From: Thalassospira sp.
Lineage (GTDB): Bacteria > Pseudomonadota > Alphaproteobacteria > Rhodospirillales > Thalassospiraceae
Direction of reading: 5' to 3'
DNA length: 64,000 nt
NCBI RefSeq assembly: GCF_030690045.1
Contig: NZ_JAUYHK010000021.1
Coordinates: forward strand, 299,666-363,665
Shown here: one piece after another, positions 53,678-62,565 of the stretch
How positions within the stretch are numbered: the stretch's first letter is position 1
Layout of the letters: every line of letters begins with the position of its first letter
The notes under the pieces: generated by a model
The model's database searches: none
What the model was told of the DNA's origin: nothing
Seen by the model: the letters and a program-made list of their open reading frames with translations, nothing else
Made by a program: the position numbers and the translations under genes

Positions 53678-55045
53678 TCAGACCGCCTGCGAATGGCGAC
53701 CGTGGGCATGGTTAAGATAGGTATCGAACGCCGCACAGACGGCCCGAACCAGCGGGCGACCGCTTTCGGTGATGGTGATGTTTGCGTCGTTAACTTTTAC
53801 AATACCATCGACCATCATGGCGCGGATACGGTCCATTTCCGGGGTGAAACGGTCAGGCGATGTGCCATGTTGCTGGCAAATATCGGCAACATCGACCGAT
53901 AAATGGCACATCAATTCGTTGATGATGTCGCGGCGCAGTCGATCTTCGTTGTCAATTGCAATACCCTTTTCAATCGCCAGAACGCCATCGACCACAGCCC
54001 GTTTCCAGCGGCCCAGCGCCGGGTCATTTTGCGCATATCCTTGCGGCAGCGATGAAATCGCCGACGGTCCCATGCCAATCAGGGCCTCGGCGCGGTCGGT
54101 GGTGTAACCTTGAAAATTGCGGTGCAAAAGCCCGGCCTGCATGGCAATCGCCATCGCATCATCGGCGCGGGCGAAATGATCCAGTCCAATGGCGACATAA
54201 CCATGTTCACACAGGCGTTTCTGGATGGTTTCATATTGTGCCCAGCGTTCGGTGGTGCCGGGCAGGGCGTGTTCGGGGATCAGGTTTTGGTGTTTTTTCA
54301 TCCACGGCACATGGGCATAGCCAAAGACTGACAGGCGATCCGGGTTGAGGGTGACGGTCTGATCGACCGTTTCAATCAGGGTTTCGGTGGTCTGATACGG
54401 CAGGCCATACATCAGATCGACATTGATGCCGGTCATCTTGCGCGCCCGCAAATCGGCAATGACCTGGGCGACCATTTCAAATGGTTGTACGCGGTTGACG
54501 GATTTTTGCACCACCGGGTTGAAATCCTGAATACCGATGCTGGACCGGGTAAATCCGCAATCGCGCATCGCATCCATCAAATCGCGATTGGCGGTGCGTG
54601 GGTCCATTTCAATGGCAATTTCGGCATCGGGCAAAACATCATATCCGGCGCGAATATTATCCATGATGGCGCGCAAATCATCGCCTTTCATGATGGTTGG
54701 GCTGCCGCCACCAAAATGGATATGTGAAACCTGATAACGACCGGGCAGGGCGGCAATCACATTGCCAATTTCCGTGCGCAGCACTTCGACATAGCTGCCC
54801 ACTGGCGCATAATGTTTGGTAATTTTGGTGTTACAACCGCAAAACCAGCACATTTCCTCGCAATAGGGTACATGGAAATACAGCGACAGCGGCTGCGCCG
54901 GGTCCAGATCAGCAAGCCAGCGACGATAAACCTCGCCATTGACGGTCGGGGTGAAATGCGGTGCCGTGGGATAACTGGTATAACGCGGCAGGCGCAGGTC
55001 ATATTTTTCGTGCAGGGCGTTTTTCATGGCAATGGCGGGCCTCAT
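53678..55045 (-). CDS. hemN: Oxygen-independent coproporphyrinogen III dehydrogenase
   Basis: A 455-residue radical-SAM enzyme with the cluster motif YCEEMCWFCGC (CxxxCxxC), the N-terminal PRYTSYPTAPHF, IHFGGGSPT and NVDLMYGLPYQT. It oxidises coproporphyrinogen III to protoporphyrinogen IX without oxygen. The start at 55045 (or 55027) is favoured over 55069, because a FNR-type box at 55088-55101 would place the transcription start near 55053. Length is close to E. coli HemN (457). Confidence 0.96.
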   Translation of the reverse strand: MRPAIAMKNALHEKYDLRLPRYTSYPTAPHFTPTVNGEVYRRWLADLDPAQPLSLYFHVPYCEEMCWFCGCNTKITKHYAPVGSYVEVLRTEIGNVIAALPGRYQVSHIHFGGGSPTIMKGDDLRAIMDNIRAGYDVLPDAEIAIEMDPRTANRDLMDAMRDCGFTRSSIGIQDFNPVVQKSVNRVQPFEMVAQVIADLRARKMTGINVDLMYGLPYQTTETLIETVDQTVTLNPDRLSVFGYAHVPWMKKHQNLIPEHALPGTTERWAQYETIQKRLCEHGYVAIGLDHFARADDAMAIAMQAGLLHRNFQGYTTDRAEALIGMGPSAISSLPQGYAQNDPALGRWKRAVVDGVLAIEKGIAIDNEDRLRRDIINELMCHLSVDVADICQQHGTSPDRFTPEMDRIRAMMVDGIVKVNDANITITESGRPLVRAVCAAFDTYLNHAHGRHSQAV

Positions 55046-55087
55046 GTGATTACCCGGACTTTTTGGCATTATTCCAAATCGTCTGCC

Positions 55088-55101
55088 TTGATATGCGTCA
55101 A
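55088..55101. promoter_or_regulatory. FNR/anaerobox upstream of hemN
   Basis: TTGAT-ATGC-GTCAA is a near-perfect FNR/FixK/FnrN-type site (consensus TTGAT-N4-ATCAA). It lies about 43 bases before the hemN start, consistent with class II activation at about -41.5. hemN is a classic FNR target. Confidence 0.85.
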
Positions 55102-55110
55102 CCCCTGAAA

Positions 55111-55539
55111 TCAGACCGTGGTGAATGCTGGAATTAATTCCGCCCGCAAGGCCACCAGCCGTGTTTCCATTTCTGCATCGTCATAAGGACGTGCCGTGCC
55201 AACACCCCATACCGGCCCCGGCCATGCCGCATCATCGCGAAACCGCGCAATGACATGGCAATGCAATTGCGGCACCATATTGCCCAGCATCGCGACATTG
55301 GTTTTGGGGGCGGCAAACAGTTTTTTCAGGCTGGCCGATGTGATGGCGCATTCTGCCCCCAAAAGGGTGCGTTCGGAAACACTCAGATCATCATAATCAA
55401 CCAGCCCCGCCCGGCGGGGCACCAGAACAAGCCACGGATAACGGGCATCCTTGATTAAAAGCACATGTGACAGCGGCCCTTCGGTGACAGAAACGGTGTC
55501 GGCGGCCAGTTGCGGGTGAAGGCTGAAGGGGGTGGTCAT
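55111..55539 (-). CDS. HIT-family hydrolase
   Basis: A 142-residue protein with PWLVLVPRRAG near the start and the histidine-triad-like motif MVPQLHCHVIARFRDD (LHxHxI). Only two His are clear where full triads have three, as in several HIT-like hydrolases. The substrate (nucleotide ester) is not known. It lies upstream of the FNR box and hemN on the same strand. Confidence 0.85.
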   Translation of the reverse strand: MTTPFSLHPQLAADTVSVTEGPLSHVLLIKDARYPWLVLVPRRAGLVDYDDLSVSERTLLGAECAITSASLKKLFAAPKTNVAMLGNMVPQLHCHVIARFRDDAAWPGPVWGVGTARPYDDAEMETRLVALRAELIPAFTTV

Positions 55540-55696
55540 GATCTGCGTTATCCTGCTGGGTGACGGGGTTGATCTGTTATAACGCTAACAGGCGGTTCTG
55601 TCTTTTGTTCCGAACGCGAAAACCACAACATCTTGCCATAAGTCCCTGTCCTGCCTAGATCATCTGCGGGGCGGGCAAGGATGGAGAACGGAAAAC

Positions 55697-56980
55697 ATGA
55701 CCAAAAAACCAAGGGTCGTGATCGTCGGGGCCGGATTTGGTGGCCTGGCGGTGGCGAAAAAACTGAGCGGGGCGGATGTCGATGTTGTCCTGATCGACCG
55801 TCGTAACCATCATCTGTTTCAACCCTTGCTGTATCAGGTCGCCACTGCTGATTTGTCCCCCGCCGAAATTGCCTGGCCGATCCGCAGTATGTTCAGCCGG
55901 GTCAAAAACGTATCGGTCTTTATGGGTGAGGTGACGGGCCTTGATCTGCCGGGCAAACAGATCATCGCCGGGGATCGCCGGGTGGATTATGATTATCTGG
56001 TGCTGGCAACCGGGGCGCGGACATCCTATTTCGGGCATGATGAGTGGGAAAAATCGGCACCGGGCCTTAAAACCATCGCCGAAGCCACCGAAATTCGCAA
56101 AAATCTGTTGCTGGCGTTTGAGCGGGCCGAAAACACCGATGATCCCGAGGCGCGCCGTCGTTATCTGAATTTTATTGTGGTTGGCGGTGGTCCGACCGGC
56201 GTTGAAATGGCCGGGGCGATTGCCGAACTGGCGAAACAGGCCCTGTCGCATGATTTTCGCCGCATCGATCCGCGTGATGCCCGCATCATTCTGGCCGAAG
56301 GTGGGCCGAAACTATTGGCGGCATTTCCCGATGATCTGTCCGATTATACCCGCCGGTCTTTGGAATCGCTGGGGGTTGAAGTCCGCACTGGTCAGTCGGT
56401 CAGTGATATTTCAAAGGCCGGGGCACGGATTGGCGATGAATTCATTCCCAGTGCCAATGTGATCTGGGGGGCCGGGGTGACGGTTGAGCATCTGGGAACA
56501 TGGACCGGGGCGGAAACCGACCGGGGTGGCAGGATTAAAACCAAACCCGATATGAGCCTGCCGGAGCATCCCGATGTTTTTGTGATTGGTGATGCCGCCC
56601 ATGTCGCGTGGCGCGATGGCCTGACTGTGCCGGGTATTGCCCCGGCGGCCAAGCAACAGGGGGCCTATGTCGGGCGCCGTATTCGCGATCATCTGGCCGG
56701 GCGGGCGACCCCGGCCTTTCATTATCGCCATGCCGGAAACCTTGCGACTATTGGCCGCCACCGGGCGGTGATTGATCTGAACGGGTTCAAGCTGCGCGGG
56801 TGGCTGGCATGGTGGTTTTGGGGGCTTGCGCATATTTATTTCCTGATCGGATTGCGTGCGCCGTCGCTTGTGATGATCCAGTGGGTCTGGAGCTATGTGT
56901 TCCGGAAAAAGGGTGCCCGCCTGATCACCGGCAGGATCAGCCCCGAAGAAGACGGGACCGCATCCCAACCGGTGGATTAG
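55697..56980 (+). CDS. ndh: Type II NADH dehydrogenase
   Basis: A 427-residue flavoprotein with an N-terminal FAD site (VVIVGAGFGGLAVAKKL), the NDH-2 signature DRRNHHLFQPLLYQVATADL, an NADH-binding motif FIVVGGGPTGVEMAG and FVIGDAAHVAW. It passes electrons from NADH to quinone without proton pumping. The C-terminal region (LAWWFWGLAHIYFLIG) is amphipathic/hydrophobic for membrane attachment. Confidence 0.94.
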   Translation: MTKKPRVVIVGAGFGGLAVAKKLSGADVDVVLIDRRNHHLFQPLLYQVATADLSPAEIAWPIRSMFSRVKNVSVFMGEVTGLDLPGKQIIAGDRRVDYDYLVLATGARTSYFGHDEWEKSAPGLKTIAEATEIRKNLLLAFERAENTDDPEARRRYLNFIVVGGGPTGVEMAGAIAELAKQALSHDFRRIDPRDARIILAEGGPKLLAAFPDDLSDYTRRSLESLGVEVRTGQSVSDISKAGARIGDEFIPSANVIWGAGVTVEHLGTWTGAETDRGGRIKTKPDMSLPEHPDVFVIGDAAHVAWRDGLTVPGIAPAAKQQGAYVGRRIRDHLAGRATPAFHYRHAGNLATIGRHRAVIDLNGFKLRGWLAWWFWGLAHIYFLIGLRAPSLVMIQWVWSYVFRKKGARLITGRISPEEDGTASQPVD

Positions 56981-56992
56981 AAAAGGACGGGA

Positions 56993-57682
56993 TCAGGCGG
57001 CGCTGGTTTGGCGGTGTCGTGCCACAAGATGTTCGACGATTTCGGCGGTTTTGGCTTCGGCACGGGCAATTGATTGTGCCGTGCGATCATCGCCAAATTC
57101 ATCATATTCGATGGCCGCAGTGTGATGATCGGTGATACCGATATATTCCAGCGGGCTGCACACCCCGGCCTCGACATGGTTCAGATGGGCAACCCGCCCA
57201 CCGGGATCATATCCGAAATCACCGCGGGCCGATAACACAACAAGGGATTTGTCGCCGGTGACCATCGGCCAGTACGGTACATCTTTGCGGGACCGGTCAA
57301 AACCAAATGTTCGTCCGACCCGCACGATGTTATCGATCCATGCCTTCATCTGGGCGGGCATGCCAAAATTATACATCGGCACCCCGGCGACAATCACATC
57401 GGCCCGGAACAATTCATCAATCAGGGTGTCGCTTTCGGCCAGAACTGCGTGCATCCCGTCTTCGCGCTGTTCTGGTTTGGTAAAGGCGGCATGTATCCAG
57501 TCACCGCTGACCGGTGTGGGCGGATGAGTGCCGACATCACGGTAAATCACGTCATCCCCGGGGCGCAAATTGCGCCAGTGTTCGATGAATTTCGCGCTTA
57601 AACGGCGGGTATGGGATCCATGCGCCTGTGTATCGGACCGACCGGGGCGTGCGCTACTGTCGATATGCAGGATTGTGGTCAT
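56993..57682 (-). CDS. azoR: FMN-dependent NADH-azoreductase
   Basis: A 229-residue flavodoxin-like reductase: ILHIDSSARPGRSDTQ (phosphate loop), AGVPMYNFGMPAQMKAWIDN (substrate/FMN loop) and VVLSARGDFGYDPGG. The AzoR family reduces quinones and azo compounds with NADH. The start at 57682 has GGAG eight bases before it. It is divergent from a LysR gene. Confidence 0.92.
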   Translation of the reverse strand: MTTILHIDSSARPGRSDTQAHGSHTRRLSAKFIEHWRNLRPGDDVIYRDVGTHPPTPVSGDWIHAAFTKPEQREDGMHAVLAESDTLIDELFRADVIVAGVPMYNFGMPAQMKAWIDNIVRVGRTFGFDRSRKDVPYWPMVTGDKSLVVLSARGDFGYDPGGRVAHLNHVEAGVCSPLEYIGITDHHTAAIEYDEFGDDRTAQSIARAEAKTAEIVEHLVARHRQTSAA

Positions 57683-57692
57683 GACAAGCTCC

Positions 57693-57722
57693 ATTCATGA
57701 TCTGTAATCATCCGTAATGAAT
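57693..57722. promoter_or_regulatory. Inverted repeat between azoR and LysR gene
   Basis: ATTCAT and ATGAAT face each other across 18 bases, with further symmetry (GTAATCATCCGTAATG) inside. LysR regulators bind such sites between divergent target and regulator. It starts 11 bases before the azoR start codon. Confidence 0.45.
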
Positions 57723-57804
57723 GATGTTTGATGCAAAAATTGCCTGTTTTAATGACATGTGGCAAAATCGAATTGATCAGCCAATAGATGAGTACAATTC
57801 ATCC

Positions 57805-58695
57805 ATGATGCCGCCCCTTGCCACTTTGCGCGCTTTTGAGGCCGCTGCCCGTCATCTGAGTTTCAAGCGCGCAGCCGCCGAACTGGCCGTCACCCCGACG
57901 GCGATCAGCCATCAGGTGCGTCTGCTGGAAGAAACGTTGGGCTTACATCTGTTTGATCGATTGCCGCGTCAGGTGGTGCTGACCCCGGCGGGGCAGGAAT
58001 TGTTTCCGGTATTGCGCGATGGGTTTGCCGGTTTTGCCGCCGCGATTGACCGTCTGCGCGGACAGCGGGCGCAACGGGGGCTGACAGTATCGGTTTTGCC
58101 GTCCTTTGCCGCCAAGTGGCTGTTGCCGCGTCTGGCCCGGTTTCAGGCATTGCATCCCGATATCCATTTGCGCCTGCATACCACAACCGCCCCGGTCGAT
58201 CTGAAGCCGGGCATCACCGATGCGGCCATTCGTTATGGTGCCGGGCCGTATCCCGGGTTGCAGGTGGAAACCCTGTTTGCCGACCGTTTCGCCCCGGTAT
58301 GCAGCCCGCGTTTGAATGTCCGCGTGGTCGAGGATTTACGGCGTTGTGCCTTGCTGCATGCCGAATGGTTGCGCCCAGATGATATGACGCCGACATGGGT
58401 GCGTTGGTGCAAAATCGCCGGGATCGAGGGCATCAACACCCATGCAGGCTTGAGTTTCACCGATGATACCCATGCCATTCAGGCCGCCCTTGCCGGGCAG
58501 GGTGTTGCGATTTCAAGCCTGGTCATGGCGGCGGATGAACTGGCATCCGGTCTTTTGGTGCAGCCTTTCGGGCCGGTGATGAAAGGTTACAGCCATCATC
58601 TGCTGCATACCGGAACCGGCCCCAATCAGGCCGAAGTCGTCACCTTTGCCGCATGGCTGTACCGCGAAGCGGCGGCAAACCCGATTGCCGATTGA
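57805..58695 (+). CDS. LysR-family regulator (GcvA-type)
   Basis: A 296-residue regulator with the GcvA-like N-terminus MPPLATLRAFEAAARHLSFK, AVTPTAISHQVRLLEETLGL and a C-terminal effector domain containing DAAIRYGAGPYPGLQ. The start at 57805 (or 57808) fits family length; the upstream frame from 57721 is leader. It is divergent from azoR, which it probably controls. The hydroxypyruvate isomerase gene follows 65 bases later on the same strand. Confidence 0.93.
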   Translation: MMPPLATLRAFEAAARHLSFKRAAAELAVTPTAISHQVRLLEETLGLHLFDRLPRQVVLTPAGQELFPVLRDGFAGFAAAIDRLRGQRAQRGLTVSVLPSFAAKWLLPRLARFQALHPDIHLRLHTTTAPVDLKPGITDAAIRYGAGPYPGLQVETLFADRFAPVCSPRLNVRVVEDLRRCALLHAEWLRPDDMTPTWVRWCKIAGIEGINTHAGLSFTDDTHAIQAALAGQGVAISSLVMAADELASGLLVQPFGPVMKGYSHHLLHTGTGPNQAEVVTFAAWLYREAAANPIAD

Positions 58696-58760
58696 CGCAG
58701 GCGGCGGATTGCGAAACCATGCCGGTGTGACAACCGATCAGCCAGAAAAGAAGTCCAGCC

Positions 58761-59543
58761 ATGCCGCGTTTTGCCGCCAATCTGTCCTTGCTGTTTGCCG
58801 ACCGGCCTTTTGAAAAACGGTTTGCGGCGGCGGCTGCTGCCGGGTTTTCCGGGGTCGAATATATCGGGGCCTATGACATGCCGATGGCCGATTTGAAACG
58901 CCATCTGGATGATAATGGCCTGACGCAGATTTTGTTTAACATGCCGTTTGGCGATGAAATGCGGGGCGACAAGGGGTTGGCCTGCCGTCCGGGGCGCGAG
59001 GACGAATTTCGCGATTCCGTGGTGCGTGCACTTGATTATGCCACCGCGCTGGAATGCCCGCTTGTCCATTGTATGGCGGGGCTGGTGCAAAAGGGCGAAA
59101 ACAGCGGTGATCTGGCGCGGCTTTATTGTGATAATTTGCTTTATGCTGCTGATGAAGCCGCCAAGGCCGGGGTCACAATCCTGATCGAGCCGATCAACCC
59201 GGTCGATATGCCGGGTTATTTGCTAAATTCCGTGGAACAGGCGGCGGTGATTTTACAGGAACTGGATCACCCCAATCTGGCCCTGCAATTTGATATTTAC
59301 CATGCGCAGATTGTCGGCGGAAACATTGCCGCCCGTCTGGACCGCCATATTGAGGCCATCCGCCATATCCAGATTGCCGGGGTGCCGGGCCGCCATGAGC
59401 CCGACAGCGGCGAAATGAATTACCCGTTCCTGTTTTATATGCTCGATCGCATTGGGTATGACGGCTGGATCGGTTGCGAATACAAACCCTATGGCCTGAC
59501 CGAAGACGGGCTGGGCTGGATCAGGCCGTGGTTGCCGAAATAG
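58761..59543 (+). CDS. hyi: Hydroxypyruvate isomerase
   Basis: A 260-residue TIM-barrel enzyme: MPRFAANLSLLFADRPFEKR at the start, AAAGFSGVEYIG, and VTILIEPINPVDMPGYLLN with the catalytic Glu, plus LALQFDIYHAQI with metal ligands. It also has GCEYKPYGLT at the end. Hyi interconverts hydroxypyruvate and tartronate semialdehyde. The neighbouring glycerate kinase and GntR regulator on the opposite strand support a glyoxylate/hydroxypyruvate salvage role; tartronate semialdehyde reductase is not in the window. Confidence 0.94.
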   Translation: MPRFAANLSLLFADRPFEKRFAAAAAAGFSGVEYIGAYDMPMADLKRHLDDNGLTQILFNMPFGDEMRGDKGLACRPGREDEFRDSVVRALDYATALECPLVHCMAGLVQKGENSGDLARLYCDNLLYAADEAAKAGVTILIEPINPVDMPGYLLNSVEQAAVILQELDHPNLALQFDIYHAQIVGGNIAARLDRHIEAIRHIQIAGVPGRHEPDSGEMNYPFLFYMLDRIGYDGWIGCEYKPYGLTEDGLGWIRPWLPK

Positions 59544-59546
59544 CCC

Positions 59547-60812
59547 TCATTCAATCAATATCGCCCGGAAATCGTTGACATTGGTCAGGGTCGGGCCGGT
59601 TACCACCAGATCGCCGGTTTTTTCAAACAGGCTGTAAGAATCGTGGCGGGTCAGAAAATCATGGGGATCAAGGCCGGTTTTGATACTGCGTCGCCATGAT
59701 CCCGGTTCAATGATGGCCCCGGCATTATCCTCGCTGCCATCAATGCCATCGGTATCAATGGCAAGGGCGGCAAAGCCCGGATCGTCGCGCAACTGAATCA
59801 TCAGCGACAGCAAAAATTCGCTGTTGCGTCCGCCGCGTCCGCCCTTGCCGGTGACGGTTACCGTGGTTTCCCCGCCGGACAACAACACACAGGGTTTTGC
59901 CGCCGGTTGGCCGTGGCGGGCGACCTGCCGGGCGATTCCGGCGTGCATGATGGCAACATCGCGGGATTCGCCTTCAATCGCATCGCCCAGGATGACTGGC
60001 GTTATGCCATGATCGCGGGCGATTTTTGCGGCGGCTTCGAGCGAGTCTTGCGGGCGGGCCAGCATCACCACCTGATGGCCGTCAAAACAGGTATCATCGG
60101 GTTTGACGGTTTCATAAGCGCGGTCATTCAGGATGTTATTCACGGCCTCGGAACAGGGGATTTTATAGCGTGCCAGAATGGCGCGGGCCTGGGCCTGACT
60201 GGTCGGGTCGCCCACGGTCGGACCGGAGGCAATGATGGTCGGGGCATCGCCGGGCACATCGGACACCAGATAGGTGATCATTTTGGCAGGGGCACAGGCC
60301 GCAGCCAGTCGCCCGCCCTTGATCGATGACAGATGTTTGCGCACGCAATTCATTTCGGCGATGGTGGCACCGCTGCGCAGCAGGGCCTTGTTGATTGTCT
60401 GTTTGTCTTCAAGGCTGATACCCGGTGCGGGCAGGGCCAGCAAGGCCGACCCGCCGCCCGATATCATGCAGACCACCAGATCATCCGGCCCGGCATTCTG
60501 CACAATTTCAAGAATGCGGGTGGCGGCTTTTTGTCCGGCGGCATCGGGCACCGGGTGGGCGGCCTCGACAATTTCGATATTTTTGCACGGGGCGGCATGG
60601 TCATAGCGGGTCACCACCAATCCTTCGACCGGTGCGTTCCAGCATTTCTCGAATGCCTGTGCCATATTGGCCGATGCCTTGCCCGCGCCGACCACAATGG
60701 TTCGGCCTTTGGGCTTGCCGGGCAGGTTGCGCGGAATTTGCACGGCAGGGTCGGCGGCGACAAGGGCGGCCTGCATCAGTTGCAGCAAGAAAGGGCGAGA
60801 CGGGGCTGTCAT
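59547..60812 (-). CDS. Glycerate kinase, MOFRL/TtuD type
   Basis: A 421-residue protein of the glycerate 2-kinase (DUF4147/MOFRL) family: TIVVGAGKASANMAQAFEKC, ISGGGSALLALPAPGI, YLVSDVPGDAPTIIASGPT and LLSGGETTVTVTGKGGRGGR, all characteristic. It phosphorylates glycerate to 2-phosphoglycerate. It ends three bases from the hyi stop (convergent) and is followed upstream by a GntR regulator gene 27 bases away. Confidence 0.94.
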   Translation of the reverse strand: MTAPSRPFLLQLMQAALVAADPAVQIPRNLPGKPKGRTIVVGAGKASANMAQAFEKCWNAPVEGLVVTRYDHAAPCKNIEIVEAAHPVPDAAGQKAATRILEIVQNAGPDDLVVCMISGGGSALLALPAPGISLEDKQTINKALLRSGATIAEMNCVRKHLSSIKGGRLAAACAPAKMITYLVSDVPGDAPTIIASGPTVGDPTSQAQARAILARYKIPCSEAVNNILNDRAYETVKPDDTCFDGHQVVMLARPQDSLEAAAKIARDHGITPVILGDAIEGESRDVAIMHAGIARQVARHGQPAAKPCVLLSGGETTVTVTGKGGRGGRNSEFLLSLMIQLRDDPGFAALAIDTDGIDGSEDNAGAIIEPGSWRRSIKTGLDPHDFLTRHDSYSLFEKTGDLVVTGPTLTNVNDFRAILIE

Positions 60813-60839
60813 GGCGGTTTCCTGAATTGATTTTGGATG

Positions 60840-61574
60840 TCAGGCGGGTCGTTCCAGACCGGCATTGATGAAATGTTCGACAACGGCGGTCAGGTGCCGG
60901 TTCATCGCGGCTTCGGCGGCATCCGGGTCGCGGGCGGCAATGGCGGCGACAATCATGTGATGATGCTCCTGCACCATATGGTCAAAGGATGGGCCGGAAA
61001 AGGCATTGAACCGGATTTCATCAAGGGCTGCGTGCAGCACATCATGCAGCATTTTCATCAGGTGATAATAGATGATGCTGCCGCTGGCCTTGGCAATCGC
61101 CATATGCAGGCGGTGGTCATCCTCCACCCGGTATTTTGGCGACCGGCGCGGGTCATGGGCCTGCCGATAAATGTGCAGCAGATTTTCAATATCGGCATCG
61201 CTGGCATTTTCGGCGGCGCGGCGGGCGGCCCAGCTTTCAAGGATGCTGCGCAATTCCTGCAAATCGCGCAAATTGGTCAGGGAGCCACGCACCAGATCGG
61301 TCATCGCGGTGTCCAGTTCCACCCCGGTCGAGGATAAAACTTCGGTGCCGCCGCCCTGAACCGCCCGCAAATAGCCCCGCGTTTTAAGACGTTGCAAGGC
61401 GGCACGGACCGAGACCCGGCTGACATTCATGTCTTCGGCCAGTTGCCGTTCGCCGGGCAGGCGTTCACCGGGCAAAAACACCCCGTTGGTGATTTTCGCC
61501 AACAGCTTTTCCGCCACCTGATCGGCAATGCGTTTGGGCGGGATGTCCTGTGACGGATCAGGATGATGGGGCAT
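60840..61574 (-). CDS. GntR/FadR-family regulator
   Basis: A 244-residue regulator with an N-terminal winged helix (VFLPGERLPGERQLAEDMNV, SRVSVRAALQRLKTRGYL) and a FadR-type helical FCD domain (ELRSILESWAARRAAENASD, DDHRLHMAIAKASGS, HLTAVVEHF). The FCD domain usually binds small carboxylates, fitting a role in regulating glycerate kinase, which starts 27 bases further on. The start at 61574 follows GGAGG. Confidence 0.93.
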   Translation of the reverse strand: MPHHPDPSQDIPPKRIADQVAEKLLAKITNGVFLPGERLPGERQLAEDMNVSRVSVRAALQRLKTRGYLRAVQGGGTEVLSSTGVELDTAMTDLVRGSLTNLRDLQELRSILESWAARRAAENASDADIENLLHIYRQAHDPRRSPKYRVEDDHRLHMAIAKASGSIIYYHLMKMLHDVLHAALDEIRFNAFSGPSFDHMVQEHHHMIVAAIAARDPDAAEAAMNRHLTAVVEHFINAGLERPA

Positions 61575-61763
61575 TGTACTTGGCACCTCCGGGGCGACAG
61601 GCCAGAACAGATACAGAAGCCGGTAACTGGTCATACCACATTAGGGGATTTCGGCGCATCTTGCCAGAAATCCTGCAACTTGATAGGTGAAAGCCTGTGG
61701 TGGGGGATCGGTTGGGCCGGCCCTTTGCCAAAAACATATATTGAATTGATCAGGAGACGTTCC

Positions 61764-62564
61764 GTGAGCCAGCATGCCGGGCAATTGTTAAGCCGCGATG
61801 ATCCCGCCCCGTTTAAGGTGATCAATGGCGATGGTGCCGGAAATGCGTTGTTTGTCTGTGATCATGCTTCACGCGACATTCCGGCGGCGCTGGGGACGCT
61901 TGGCCTGCCGGAATCGGAACGCAAACGGCATATCGGTTGGGATATCGGGGCGCAGAAGGTTACGGAAATTCTGGTTGAACGGTTTGACTGCCCGGCGGTT
62001 CTGGGCGGTTATTCGCGGTTGGTGGTGGATGTTAACCGGCAGCTTTGGGACCCGACCGGCATGCCTGAAATCAGCGACCAGACCGTAGTGCCGGGCAATA
62101 AAAACCTGTCGCCGTCCGACCGGATGGCCCGCATTCGCGAGATTTTCCTGCCCTATCACGGGGCGATTGAAGAACGCATTGCATATTTCCATGCCCATCA
62201 CCGCACCCCGGCCCTGATTGCCATTCACAGTTTCACCCCGGTATTCCAGGGGTTCGAGAGGCCATGGGAAATCGGGGTGTTGTGGGATCGCGATGATCGC
62301 ATTCCCGTGCCGTTGCTGGCGGCGTTGCGGGCGCAGAATCCGGGTTTGACGATTGGCGATAACGAGCCTTATTCGGGGCAACATCTGGCCGATTATACGA
62401 TTGACCATCATGGGGAAGCCGCCGGTTTGCCTTGCGTATCGATTGAATTGCGGCAGGATCTGATTGATACTGACGAAGGGTGTGCGAAATGGGCAAAAAT
62501 CCTTGGCGATGCCTTTGCGGATATCCTCGCCGATCCGGGACTTTACAAGCTCAGGAGAGACTGA
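61764..62564 (+). CDS. N-formylglutamate amidohydrolase-family protein
   Basis: A 266-residue protein of the N-formylglutamate amidohydrolase (HutG-like) family: LFVCDHASRDIPAALG near the start, HIGWDIGAQKVTEILVERFD, RLVVDVNRQLWDP, AIHSFTPVFQG, and CVSIELRQDL. The GTG at 61764 is chosen because AGGAG lies about eight bases upstream; the longer ATG frame from 61563 overlaps the GntR gene. It lies one base before the YbdK-type gene, so the two are translationally coupled. No hut genes are nearby. Confidence 0.88.
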   Translation: MSQHAGQLLSRDDPAPFKVINGDGAGNALFVCDHASRDIPAALGTLGLPESERKRHIGWDIGAQKVTEILVERFDCPAVLGGYSRLVVDVNRQLWDPTGMPEISDQTVVPGNKNLSPSDRMARIREIFLPYHGAIEERIAYFHAHHRTPALIAIHSFTPVFQGFERPWEIGVLWDRDDRIPVPLLAALRAQNPGLTIGDNEPYSGQHLADYTIDHHGEAAGLPCVSIELRQDLIDTDEGCAKWAKILGDAFADILADPGLYKLRRD

Positions 62565-62565
62565 T

